DNA from: Shinella sp. SUS2
GTDB lineage: Bacteria; Pseudomonadota; Alphaproteobacteria; Rhizobiales; Rhizobiaceae
DNA: 64,000 bases
Assembly (NCBI RefSeq): GCF_001262505.1
Contig: NZ_KQ410731.1
Span: forward strand, 186,001-250,000
Reading direction: 5' to 3'
Of the stretch, positions 25,811 through 34,368 are shown one piece after another (positions within the stretch are counted from its first letter, which is position 1; each line of letters opens with the position of its first letter). Both the position numbers and the translations under genes were made by a program. The notes beneath the pieces were generated by a model, which was not told the origin of the DNA, did no database searches, and saw only the letters and a list, made by a program, of their open reading frames with translations.

Positions 25811-28800
25811 ATGCCCAGTTTTTTCATCGACAGGCCGATTTTCGCCTGGGTCGTCGCGATCTTCATCATGATCGCCGGCGCCATCGCCATTCCGCTTCTG
25901 CCGATCGCGCAGTATCCCGACGTCGCCCCGCCGCAGATCACGGTGTCGACGACCTATTCCGGCGCGTCGTCGCAGGACACTTACCAGAGCGTCACCAAGC
26001 TCATCGAGGATGAGCTGAACGGCGTCGAGGGCATGCTCTATTTCGAATCGACCTCGAGTGCCTCGGGTTCGGCCGAAATCAACATCACCTTCGCGCCGGG
26101 CACCGACCCGAGCCAGGCGTCGGTCGACGTGCAGAACCGCGTCAGCCGCGTCGAGCCGCGCCTTCCCGATTCCGTGCGCCGCCAGGGCGTGCAGGTCGAA
26201 GAGGCCGGTTCCGGCTTCCTGCTCATCGTCGCGCTGACCTCCACCGACGGCTCGATGGATGCCATCAGCCTCGGCGATTACGTCAACCGCAACGTTCTCT
26301 CGGAAATCCAGCGCGTGCCCGGCGTCGGCCGTGCGCAGCTCTTCGCCACGCAGCGTTCCATGCGCATCTGGCTCGATCCTGCCAAGATGCGCGGCCTCAA
26401 CCTGACGGCCGCGGACGTGACGGCCGCCGTCCAGGCGCAGAACGCCCAGATCGCCGCCGGCAGCATCGGCGCGCAGCCGAACCCGATCACCCAGCAGATC
26501 GCGGCTCCCGTCAACATCAAGGGCCAGCTGACGACGCCGGAAGAATTCGGCGCCATCGTGCTTCGCGCCAATGCGGATGGTTCGGCCGTGCGTCTGCGCG
26601 ACGTCGCGCGCGTCGAGGTGGGCGGCGAGACCTATTCGTTCTCGACGCGCCTTAACGGCCAGCCTTCGGCCGCCGTCGCCGTGCAGCTCTCGCCGACCGG
26701 CAACGCCATGGCGACCTCCGAGGCAATCAAGGCCCGCATGGACGAGCTTGCGCAGTTCTTCCCGCCGGGCCTCGAATATTCGACGCCCTATGACACCTCG
26801 CCCTTCGTCAAGGTGTCGATCGAGAAGGTTCTGCATACGCTGCTCGAAGCCGTCGGTCTCGTCTTCCTCGTGATGTTCCTGTTCCTGCAGAACATCCGGT
26901 ACACGATCATCCCGACGCTCGTCGTCCCGGTCGCGCTGCTCGGCACTTGCGCCGTCATGCTCGCCATGGGCTTTTCGATCAACGTCTTGACCATGTTCGC
27001 CATGGTTCTCGCCATCGGCATTCTCGTCGACGATGCGATCATCGTCGTGGAAAACGTCGAGCGCATCATGTCGGAAGAGGGCCTGCCCCCGAAGGAGGCG
27101 ACCCGCAAGGCGATGAAGCAGATCACCGGCGCCGTCATCGGCATCACGCTGGTGCTCGCCTCGGTGTTTATCCCGATGGGCTTCTTCCCGGGCGCGGTCG
27201 GCGTCATCTACCAGCAGTTCTCGCTGACGATGGTCGTGTCGATCCTGTTCTCGGCGTTCCTCGCACTCTCGCTGACCCCGGCGCTTGCCGGCAGCTTCCT
27301 CAAGCAGGTGCCGAAGGGCCACCATCACGCCAAGCGCGGCTTCTTCGGCTGGTTCAACCGCGGTTTCGACCGTTCGTCGAAGAGCTATAGCGGCAGCGTC
27401 GGTTGGCTGGTGCGCCGGACGGGTCGCTTCATGGTGATCTATCTCGCGATCCTCGCCGGCCTCGGCTACCTGTTCATGAAGCTTCCGTCCTCGTTCCTGC
27501 CGGACGAAGACCAGGGCTTTGCCATCGTCATGATGCAGCTTCCCTCCGAAGCGACGGGCCACCGGACCGACGAAGTGCTGACCCAGGTCGAGCAGATCTT
27601 CGGTCAGGAGCCCGCGGTCGAGACGATCGTCGGCATCAACGGCTTCTCCTTCTTCGGTTCGGGGCAGAACGCAGGCCTTGCCTTCGTCACGCTGAAGGAC
27701 TGGAGCGAGCGTGGGCCGGAGAATTCGGCGCAGGCGATCGCCGGGCGTGCCAGCATGGCCATGAGCCAGATCAAGGATGCGATCAGCTTCGCGCTGTCGC
27801 CGCCGCCGATCCAGGGTCTCGGCACGACGGGCGGCTTCTCGTTCCGTCTGCAGGACCGAGGCGGCCTCGGCCAGCAGGCACTGTCGGCCGCGAGCGCCCA
27901 GCTTCTCGGCCTTGCGGCCCAGAGCAACGTGGTTGCGGGCGTGCGCGTCGATGGCATGCCGGATGCAGCCCAGGTCAACGTCATGATCGATCGCGAGAAG
28001 GCCAATACCTTCGGTGTGACCTTCGCCGACATCAACTCGACGATCTCGACGAACCTCGGCTCGACCTATGTCAACGACTTCCCGAATGCCGGGCGCATGC
28101 AGCGTGTGACGGTCCAGGCGGACCAGAACGAACGCATGCAGGTGGCCGACCTCCTGAATCTCAATGTCAGGAACGCGTCGGGTGGCATGGTGCCGATCTC
28201 CGCCTTCGCGACCGCGGAGTGGACGATGGCGCCGACGCAGACCGTCGGCTACAATGGCTACCCCTCCATGCGCTTCAGCGGCGACACGAAGCCGGGCTTC
28301 TCGTCCGGTGACGCGATCGCGGAGATGCAGCGGCTTGCCGCCCAGCTTCCGCCGGGCTTCGGCTATGAATGGACGGGCCAGTCGCTGCAGGAAATCCAGT
28401 CCGGTTCGCAGGCGCCGATCCTCGTCGGTCTCTCGATCCTCCTGGTGTTCCTGTGCCTTGCGGCGCTCTATGAAAGCTGGTCGATCCCGTTCGCGGTCAT
28501 CCTCGTCGTGCCGCTCGGCGTCATCGGCGCGGTCATCGCGGTCACCCTGCGCGACATGTCGAACGACGTGTACTTCAAGGTGGGCCTGATCGCGATCATC
28601 GGCCTTTCGGCGAAGAACGCGATCCTGATCATCGAGTTCGCCAAGGAGCTGATGGAGGACGGCAAGTCGCTGATCGAGGCGACCATCGAGGCCTGCCACC
28701 TGCGCTTCCGCCCGATCCTGATGACCTCGCTCGCCTTCACGCTCGGCGTTCTGCCGCTCGCAATCGCCACGGGCGCAAGCTCGGGCAGCCAGCGCGCCAT

Positions 28801-28948
28801 CGGTACGGGCGTGATGGGCGGCATGATCACGGCCACGGTGCTCGCCATCTTCTTCGTGCCCGTCTTCTTCGTCTTCGTGATGAAGATGTTCGGTTACGGC
28901 AAGGAGAAGAAGGAGGAGCCGGCTCCGGCGGCAAATCCGGCGGAGTAA
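25811..28948 (+). CDS. RND multidrug efflux pump, HAE1 family (AcrB/MexB type)
   Basis: A proton-driven inner-membrane exporter of hydrophobic drugs, 1045 residues, the normal length. It begins MPSFFIDRPIFAWVVAIFIM. Proton-relay aspartates sit in GILVDDAIIVVENVERIM (fourth membrane helix). A second cluster of helices is in the C-terminal half (SILLVFLCLAALYESWSIPF, GLSAKNAILIIEFAKEL with the conserved Lys). Porter-domain repeats are present in both halves. There is no outer-membrane factor gene nearby, so it likely uses a TolC encoded elsewhere. It is followed after six bases by its TetR-type regulator. Confidence 0.96.
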   Translation: MPSFFIDRPIFAWVVAIFIMIAGAIAIPLLPIAQYPDVAPPQITVSTTYSGASSQDTYQSVTKLIEDELNGVEGMLYFESTSSASGSAEINITFAPGTDPSQASVDVQNRVSRVEPRLPDSVRRQGVQVEEAGSGFLLIVALTSTDGSMDAISLGDYVNRNVLSEIQRVPGVGRAQLFATQRSMRIWLDPAKMRGLNLTAADVTAAVQAQNAQIAAGSIGAQPNPITQQIAAPVNIKGQLTTPEEFGAIVLRANADGSAVRLRDVARVEVGGETYSFSTRLNGQPSAAVAVQLSPTGNAMATSEAIKARMDELAQFFPPGLEYSTPYDTSPFVKVSIEKVLHTLLEAVGLVFLVMFLFLQNIRYTIIPTLVVPVALLGTCAVMLAMGFSINVLTMFAMVLAIGILVDDAIIVVENVERIMSEEGLPPKEATRKAMKQITGAVIGITLVLASVFIPMGFFPGAVGVIYQQFSLTMVVSILFSAFLALSLTPALAGSFLKQVPKGHHHAKRGFFGWFNRGFDRSSKSYSGSVGWLVRRTGRFMVIYLAILAGLGYLFMKLPSSFLPDEDQGFAIVMMQLPSEATGHRTDEVLTQVEQIFGQEPAVETIVGINGFSFFGSGQNAGLAFVTLKDWSERGPENSAQAIAGRASMAMSQIKDAISFALSPPPIQGLGTTGGFSFRLQDRGGLGQQALSAASAQLLGLAAQSNVVAGVRVDGMPDAAQVNVMIDREKANTFGVTFADINSTISTNLGSTYVNDFPNAGRMQRVTVQADQNERMQVADLLNLNVRNASGGMVPISAFATAEWTMAPTQTVGYNGYPSMRFSGDTKPGFSSGDAIAEMQRLAAQLPPGFGYEWTGQSLQEIQSGSQAPILVGLSILLVFLCLAALYESWSIPFAVILVVPLGVIGAVIAVTLRDMSNDVYFKVGLIAIIGLSAKNAILIIEFAKELMEDGKSLIEATIEACHLRFRPILMTSLAFTLGVLPLAIATGASSGSQRAIGTGVMGGMITATVLAIFFVPVFFVFVMKMFGYGKEKKEEPAPAANPAE

Positions 28949-28954
28949 GTCGCC

Positions 28955-29578
28955 ATGCGCCGGACCAAGGCAGAGGCCAAGGAAACCCGCCAGCAGATCC
29001 TGCTGGCGGCGGAGAAGGTCTTCTACGAAAAGGGTGTCGCCCACGCCTCCATGGAGGATGTGGCGCGCGCCGCGGGGGTCACCCGCGGCGCCATCTACTG
29101 GCACTTCGCCAATAGGGCGGATCTCGTGCTGGAACTCTACAATTCGTTGCCCATGCCGCAGGAGGAGCTGATCGCCCGCGAGCTGGAAGCGGAGAACGCC
29201 GATGTTTTCGGCGTGCTCGAACGGATCGGCCGGGAATGGCTCGAGCTGCTGGCCACCGACGAGCACCGCCAACGCATCCTGTCGATCCTCCTGCGTTGCG
29301 ATACGTCGGGCGAATTCGCCGCCATTTCCGAACGGCAGAACGACATCAACGACGAGCACATGCAAGCACTGGAAGCGGCATTTGCGAAGGCCGAGGGACA
29401 GGGCAAGCTGGGCGCGGCCTGGACGCCGCGCTCCGCCGCCTCGATGCTGCGTTGGCTCATCAAGGGACTCTGCGCAGAATGGCTGCTGTTCGGCCGGCGG
29501 TTCGATATCGCCAGCGAGGGCAAGGACGCGTTGCGCCGCCTCTTCCTGACCTATGCGAGTCCCGTACCGTCACACTGA
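28955..29578 (+). CDS. AcrR-like TetR-family repressor of the RND pump
   Basis: A 207-residue regulator. The N-terminal helix-turn-helix is clearly AcrR-like: ETRQQILLAAEKVFYEKG, then MEDVARAAGVTRGAIYWHFANRADL. The C-terminal ligand domain (about residues 60-205) is helical. In contrast to most acrR genes it is transcribed in the same direction and downstream of the pump genes, six bases after the pump stop. It would therefore be co-induced with the pump and repress its own operon through the palindrome at 24416-24439. Its 3' end overlaps the convergent small gene by nine bases. Confidence 0.93.
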   Translation: MRRTKAEAKETRQQILLAAEKVFYEKGVAHASMEDVARAAGVTRGAIYWHFANRADLVLELYNSLPMPQEELIARELEAENADVFGVLERIGREWLELLATDEHRQRILSILLRCDTSGEFAAISERQNDINDEHMQALEAAFAKAEGQGKLGAAWTPRSAASMLRWLIKGLCAEWLLFGRRFDIASEGKDALRRLFLTYASPVPSH

Positions 29579-29812
29579 GCGGGGGGCTTCAAGCCGCGCG
29601 ATCCAGTCTGCGCCGATCTGCCAGCGCCTGAGCACCGAGACGGGGTCCTCCGCGTCGAGCCGTGAACAGATGCGGTAGACCTCCAGCACCTCCGGTGCCA
29701 TCTCGCCACGCTGGCAAAAGTACATGGCCGCCGCGTAGCGCGCCCGGCCGGACCATTCAATGCCGGGGGGCATGGTGATGATCTCCCAGTTGCGGCGGGC
29801 CTCCTCGTCCAT
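29570..29812 (-). CDS. Small hypothetical protein, last gene of the demethylase operon
   Basis: An 80-residue acidic/aromatic protein (MDEEARRNWEIITMPPGIEW, then ARYAAAMYFCQRGEMAPEVLE, in two parts, and VYRICSRLDAEDPVSVLRRW). I do not recognise a family. It starts one base after the aminomethyltransferase-like gene ends, so it is tightly co-translated. There is no signal or membrane segment. It may be a small subunit or assembly factor of the oxidoreductase/demethylase system, which is an inference from position only. Confidence 0.7.
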   Translation of the reverse strand: MDEEARRNWEIITMPPGIEWSGRARYAAAMYFCQRGEMAPEVLEVYRICSRLDAEDPVSVLRRWQIGADWIARLEAPRSV

Positions 29813-29813
29813 G

Positions 29814-31046
29814 TCAGGTGAGGCCCGGCGGGCTTGCCGTCCGCCTTGCGAGCCTGACGAAGGGACGCGGCACGATCTTGGCGCGCTTCATCAGCTTCTG
29901 GTATTTCAGCTCCCGCATCGCATAAATCTCCACCCAGAGGTCCTCCGTGAATTTCGATCCGTAGGGCCGCTCGAGGCTGGCGATGGCGATGTTGCGCTTG
30001 GCCGTCGGCGACCAGATCGCGGCGGTGACGAGGCCTGCCTCGCGCTTTTGCCGATGATAGACGATGGCATGCTCGGCGGGAATATTCCCTTCGATTTCAA
30101 GGCCGACGAGGATGTGCTTCAGAGACTGATTCCGCCGCGCGTCGAGGATGGGCCGGCGCCCGTTGAAGTTCGGCTTGTCCGGATCGACCAGCCAGTCGAG
30201 GCCGATCTCGTCGGGCATGCGCACCCGGTCGGCGCGCAGCGCGCCCTCGGCGGTGACGAAATCTGTGTTTGCGACGATGAAGCCCGCCTCGATGCGCGCC
30301 TGGTTGAGCGCGCCGTAGCCGATGGCGCGGATTGTGTGCCGCTCGCCGGCGCTCCACAGCCGATCCCACAGCGAGAGCGCGTTTGCGCGGGGCACGAAGA
30401 GTTCGTAGCCGAGATCGCCGGTGAAGCCGGTGCGCGAGATGGTCACCTCGCCGCCCTCATGCGGGAAAGTACCTATATGGAAGGGTTTCAACACGTCCAC
30501 GCCGGCAAAGCCGGCATCGCGCAGCACGGCGTAGCTTGTCGGACCCTGCAGGGCGAGACCGGCGATCTCCTCCGTCTCCTCGTGGATATCGACCGTAAAA
30601 CCGAAGGCGCTGTCGATGAGCCAGGGCAGGTGGCGTTCCTGGCAGCAGAGGCGGAACTCGCTCTCGCCGAGGCGGAAGAGCGTACCATCATCAAGCACAT
30701 GGCCGTGGTCATCGCACCAGGCGGTGTAGTGCACGCGGTTCACGGCGAGCTTGCGCACATCGCGAAGGGTCAGGCGGTTGAGATAACGCTCGGCGTCGGG
30801 GCCGGTGATGCGGTATTTCACCATCGGCGAGATGTCGAAGAGGGCGGCCGTGGAACGGATGGCGAAATATTCGAGTTCGCCGTCGAACAGCGCATGCGGC
30901 GCCTTGTAGCCGGCCCAGTTGTACCAGTCGTTCACCTCGCTCAGCGCCATCAGGCGCTCATGGAACGGGCTCTCCAGTCGCGGCGCGAGAATGTGGTTGC
31001 GGGCGGCGCGGCGGATTTCGGCGGCGGATTTCGTCATGGCGTTCAT
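29814..31046 (-). CDS. GcvT/DmdA-like tetrahydrofolate-dependent aminomethyltransferase (demethylase)
   Basis: A 410-residue protein of the glycine-cleavage T / dimethylglycine-oxidase / DmdA superfamily, which moves a one-carbon group from a methylated substrate to tetrahydrofolate. Family segments are YYNWAGY-like WYNWAGYKAPHALFDGE, AALFDISPMVKYRITGPDA (binding core), GLALQGPTSYAVLRDAG, ISRTGFTGDLGYELFV (the T-protein signature) and GYGALNQARIEAGF. The C-terminal barrel follows. The start at 31046 overlaps the upstream FAD gene by four bases; codons open further upstream belong to another frame's gene. It is the probable C1 acceptor step of the pathway. Confidence 0.88.
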   Translation of the reverse strand: MNAMTKSAAEIRRAARNHILAPRLESPFHERLMALSEVNDWYNWAGYKAPHALFDGELEYFAIRSTAALFDISPMVKYRITGPDAERYLNRLTLRDVRKLAVNRVHYTAWCDDHGHVLDDGTLFRLGESEFRLCCQERHLPWLIDSAFGFTVDIHEETEEIAGLALQGPTSYAVLRDAGFAGVDVLKPFHIGTFPHEGGEVTISRTGFTGDLGYELFVPRANALSLWDRLWSAGERHTIRAIGYGALNQARIEAGFIVANTDFVTAEGALRADRVRMPDEIGLDWLVDPDKPNFNGRRPILDARRNQSLKHILVGLEIEGNIPAEHAIVYHRQKREAGLVTAAIWSPTAKRNIAIASLERPYGSKFTEDLWVEIYAMRELKYQKLMKRAKIVPRPFVRLARRTASPPGLT

Positions 31047-32599
31047 GCGGTCGCTCCCGAAAGGATGTGACGGGCCGCGTTCCAGCCCGGCAGACCGGAT
31101 ATGCCGCCGCCCGGATGCGCCCCGGCGCTCGCGAGATAGAGGCCTTCGATCGGCGTGCGATAGCCGGAGGCGGCGCTGGTCGGTCGGTTGACGAGCAACT
31201 GGTCGGCCTGCAGCTCGCCGTGGTGCCAATGGCCGCCCGGCAGGTTGTATTCCGCCTCGATATCAACAGGCGTCATCAGGCTGGCCGAGACCACGGACTT
31301 TCCGAGGCCCGGCGCATGGCGCTCCAGCGTGTCGAGCACGATCTTGAGGAAGGCCGGCTTGCCGTTCTCCCAGCCCCTCTTGAGGCGATAGGGAGCATAT
31401 TGCACGAGCGCCGAGAGCGTGCAGCCGCCGGCCGGCGCCAGCGACGAGTCGGCAAGGCTCGGCAGCGTCACTTCCATGACGGGATCGCTGGAGAATTCGC
31501 CGTATTTTGCCGGGTTGAAAGCCTCTTCGACCTGTTCCATCGAGCGCACCAGCACGATGCGGCCCCCCCAGGCTTCCTTTGGCAGGCCGGTGAAATCGGG
31601 GATGCGGTCGAGTGCGAGGTCGAGCTTGGCGACGTTGCCGTGGCTGCGCACGTTCTTCACCGAGCGCACGAAGCCTGTGCCGCTTTCGGCGGGATCGATG
31701 AGGTGGAGGAAGGTCGTTTGCGGGTGGATCGCCGAGACGATGACGGGTGCGGTGATCTGCGTCCCGTCGGCGAGAACGACGCCGCTCGCCCGGCCGCGAT
31801 CGGCAAGGATGCGGCCGACGGGCGCGCCGCAGCGCAGGGTGACGCCGGCCTTTTCGGCAGCGCGCAGGAAGGCGGGCGCGACGCGCGCCATGCCGCCCGC
31901 CGGCACGAATTGCCCGCCCGCCTTGCCGGCGACCTCACCGGTCAGGCGATAATAGAGGCCGAGCAGGGAGGTCGGCGAGCGGGGGCCGAGATGGATGCCG
32001 AGCGTCGCATCGAAGGCAAGGAGCCCCTTCAGCCGGTCGTCCGCAAGATATTCGTCCGCGACGTCGGCGACGTTCATCAGCAGCATGCGCAGGAAATCGC
32101 GGCCTTCGCTGCGCCCCTTGCGGATGAGGCCGAAGCCGGCGGAAGCGAAGGTGGAGAGGTCGCCGAGCGAGAGCGCGCCGATCTGCGGCGGCGGGCGGCG
32201 GAGGAACCGCTTCAGGATGCCCGCCTGGAAGACCAGCTTCGCGCGCAGCGCCGCGAAGGCTTCCGCCTCCTGCGGCGACACGCCGTCGATGCGCTCGCCA
32301 TAGGCGCCGTGCAGCACGGTGGCCCTTCCTGAGCCGTCGAGAACCGCCGTCGGCAGCAAGCTGTCCGTGCCGGCAAGGTCGAGGCCGATGTCGCGGGCCA
32401 TGTCCGCATCGAGCCGGTTGACGAGATGGGCAAGGCCGGCGGAGCGGAAGCCCGGGAAAAACTCGCGGCCGCGCGTCGCGCCGCCCGGTTCGTTCGCCGC
32501 TTCCAGCACCAAAACCCTGCGGCCGCCCTTGGCGAGGCGGGCGGCGGCGGCAAGGCCGTTGTGGCCGGCGCCGATCACGATGGCATCAAATGACGTCAT
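31043..32599 (-). CDS. FAD-dependent oxidoreductase, PYROXD2 / phytoene-desaturase-like (copy 2)
   Basis: A 518-residue flavoprotein starting MTSFDAIVIGAGHNGLAAAA; the GxGxxG dinucleotide site is at residues 10-15. It continues with KGGRRVLVLEAANEPGGATR (FAD ribose Glu) and ends with a second FAD contact, GLYLASAGAHPGGGISGLPGWNAA in overlapping parts. The family catalyses desaturation or amine oxidation. It is the shorter of two tandem paralogues, overlapping the first by 14 bases and the next gene by four, so all are co-translated. The two may form a heteromeric enzyme, which is inferred. Confidence 0.85.
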   Translation of the reverse strand: MTSFDAIVIGAGHNGLAAAARLAKGGRRVLVLEAANEPGGATRGREFFPGFRSAGLAHLVNRLDADMARDIGLDLAGTDSLLPTAVLDGSGRATVLHGAYGERIDGVSPQEAEAFAALRAKLVFQAGILKRFLRRPPPQIGALSLGDLSTFASAGFGLIRKGRSEGRDFLRMLLMNVADVADEYLADDRLKGLLAFDATLGIHLGPRSPTSLLGLYYRLTGEVAGKAGGQFVPAGGMARVAPAFLRAAEKAGVTLRCGAPVGRILADRGRASGVVLADGTQITAPVIVSAIHPQTTFLHLIDPAESGTGFVRSVKNVRSHGNVAKLDLALDRIPDFTGLPKEAWGGRIVLVRSMEQVEEAFNPAKYGEFSSDPVMEVTLPSLADSSLAPAGGCTLSALVQYAPYRLKRGWENGKPAFLKIVLDTLERHAPGLGKSVVSASLMTPVDIEAEYNLPGGHWHHGELQADQLLVNRPTSAASGYRTPIEGLYLASAGAHPGGGISGLPGWNAARHILSGATA

Positions 32600-34205
32600 G
32601 GGCTTTGCTCATCTGCTCGGGGGAACGCTTCAGGTCGCGCAGGATTTCGGCGGCGGCGTTGCGGCCGGGCGCGCCCATCACCCCGCCGCCCGGATGGGTG
32701 GAGGAGCCGCACATATAGAGGCCGGATATCGGGCTGCGGTACTGAGCGTAGCCGGGCACGGGCCGATTGAAGAGCAGCTGGTCGAAGGTGAGCTCGCCCT
32801 GGAAGATGTTGCCCTCCGTCAGGCCCACCTCGTTCTCGATCTCGCGCGGGGTGCGCACCTCCATATGCACGATGCGCTCGCGAAAGCCCGGCGAATAGTC
32901 CGCGATCTGGCCGATCACCGTCTCGGCGAAGGCGTCGCGGTCGGCGTCCGTCCAGTCGCGCCCCTCGAGCTTTGGCGGACAGTACTGCACGAAGCAGCTC
33001 ATGAAGTGTTTTCCCGGCGAGGCCATGGTCGGGTCGAGCGTCGTCGGGATCACCATGTCGAGAAAGGGATCGGCCGACCAGCGCCCAGCCTTCCAGTCGT
33101 CGTAGGCCCGCTCCATGCGCTCGATCGAATCGGTGAAATGCATGTCGCCGCGCAGGCAGGAGGAGCCTTCCGGCAAGGCCGGGAACTCCGGCAGGCTGTC
33201 GAGCGCGATGTTCACCTTGCCGGAGGAGCCGCGCATCTTGAAATGCCTGACCCGGTGGACGAATTCGCCAGGCAGGGTGTCCTCGTCGACGAGCGTGAGG
33301 AAGGTGCGCTTGACGTCGGCATTCGAGACGACGAGGCCGGCATTGAGTTCGTCACCATTGGCGAGCACCACGCCGGTCGTGCGGCCGCCGCGGGTAAGGA
33401 TTTTTGCGACCTCGGCGTCGGTGCGGATGGTGCCGCCGGCGGCCTCGAAGGAGCGGGCGAGGGCCTGCGTCACCGCGCCCATGCCGCCGCGCGCATAGCC
33501 CCAGGCGCCGACGGAGCCGTCCACCTCGCCCATATAGTGGTGCAGCAGCACATAGGCGGTGCCGGGCGACAGGGGGCCGAGCGCGGTGCCGATGATGCCC
33601 GACAGCGCGAGATAGGCCTTGATGACGTCGGTCTCGAAATATTCGTCGAGGAAGTCGGAGATCGACATGGTCCAGAAGCGGAGCGTCTCGGCCATTTCCT
33701 GCGGGCTGAATTCGCCGAATTTTTTGGCGAGGTAGAGGAATTCGGACAGGTCGCGCGGGCGAAAACCGAACGGATCTGGGGCGGTGCGCATCAGGAGCGG
33801 CTGGATGAAACGGCACTGGCGCGTCACGTCGCGGGCGTAGCGCTCGTAGGCCTCCGCGTCGCGCTTCGAATAGCGCGCGAACTCGCGGCGGTGGCTGTCG
33901 TGGTCGCGGTAGGAGGCGAGGTAGTCCCCGTCGCGGGTGAAGACCGCGCCGCCCTCGTAGGCGATGACCTGGAGGCCGTGTTTCGGCAGTTCCAGGTCGC
34001 GCATGATCTCCGGCCGGAAGAGGGAGCAGACATAGGAACAGTTGGAGTAGAGGAAGCCCGGGGTCAGCTCGCGGCTCGTCGCCGCCCCGCCGACCCAGCC
34101 GTTCTTTTCGAGCACGGCGACCTTCAGGCCGGATCGCTGGAGGTAACAGGCGGTGACGAGCCCGTTATGGCCGCCGCCGACGATCAGGGCATCGTATTTT
34201 TGCAT
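32586..34205 (-). CDS. FAD-dependent oxidoreductase, PYROXD2 / phytoene-desaturase-like (copy 1)
   Basis: A 539-residue flavoprotein and first gene of the leftward operon. The start at 34205 (MQKYDALIVGGGHNGLVTAC) puts the GGGHNG dinucleotide site at the N-terminus; the upstream open codons run through the promoter palindrome and are not coding. Further family features are VAVLEKNGWVGGAATSRELT, GSVGAWGYARGGMGAVTQAL and the C-terminal GLYMCGSSTHPGGGVMGAPG. It resembles copy 2 throughout, indicating an old tandem duplication. It probably oxidises an amine intermediate, but the substrate cannot be read from the sequence. Confidence 0.86.
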   Translation of the reverse strand: MQKYDALIVGGGHNGLVTACYLQRSGLKVAVLEKNGWVGGAATSRELTPGFLYSNCSYVCSLFRPEIMRDLELPKHGLQVIAYEGGAVFTRDGDYLASYRDHDSHRREFARYSKRDAEAYERYARDVTRQCRFIQPLLMRTAPDPFGFRPRDLSEFLYLAKKFGEFSPQEMAETLRFWTMSISDFLDEYFETDVIKAYLALSGIIGTALGPLSPGTAYVLLHHYMGEVDGSVGAWGYARGGMGAVTQALARSFEAAGGTIRTDAEVAKILTRGGRTTGVVLANGDELNAGLVVSNADVKRTFLTLVDEDTLPGEFVHRVRHFKMRGSSGKVNIALDSLPEFPALPEGSSCLRGDMHFTDSIERMERAYDDWKAGRWSADPFLDMVIPTTLDPTMASPGKHFMSCFVQYCPPKLEGRDWTDADRDAFAETVIGQIADYSPGFRERIVHMEVRTPREIENEVGLTEGNIFQGELTFDQLLFNRPVPGYAQYRSPISGLYMCGSSTHPGGGVMGAPGRNAAAEILRDLKRSPEQMSKAHDVI

Positions 34206-34264
34206 TTTTGATGTCTCCCTTGTTTCTAAAAGCTGCATCAAAAGCAAAATGTTGTCCAGATATT

Positions 34265-34280
34265 CTGAATGATCATTCAG
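34265..34280. promoter_or_regulatory. BetI-type operator, site A (perfect 16-bp palindrome)
   Basis: CTGAATGATCATTCAG is a perfect palindrome midway between the divergent FAD-oxidoreductase operon (start 34205) and the methyltransferase-betI-binding-protein operon (start 34369). It shares the core TGAAyG-ww-CATTCA with 40204-40219 and 43035-43050. Confidence 0.75.
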
Positions 34281-34368
34281 CAAGTATCTTGCAATCGCCT
34301 GATTATGCGCTAGAATTTCGGCCACGGGAAAAGCGCGACGGCCATGCGGCCGGAGGGTGACGGAGGCC

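Noticed and set aside
25619..29365. A 1248-codon open frame on the strand opposite the RND pump
   Set aside because: It is antisense to a clearly conserved AcrB-type gene. Long shadow frames are expected in GC-rich coding DNA, and its translation is Arg/Asp/His-rich without domain motifs.
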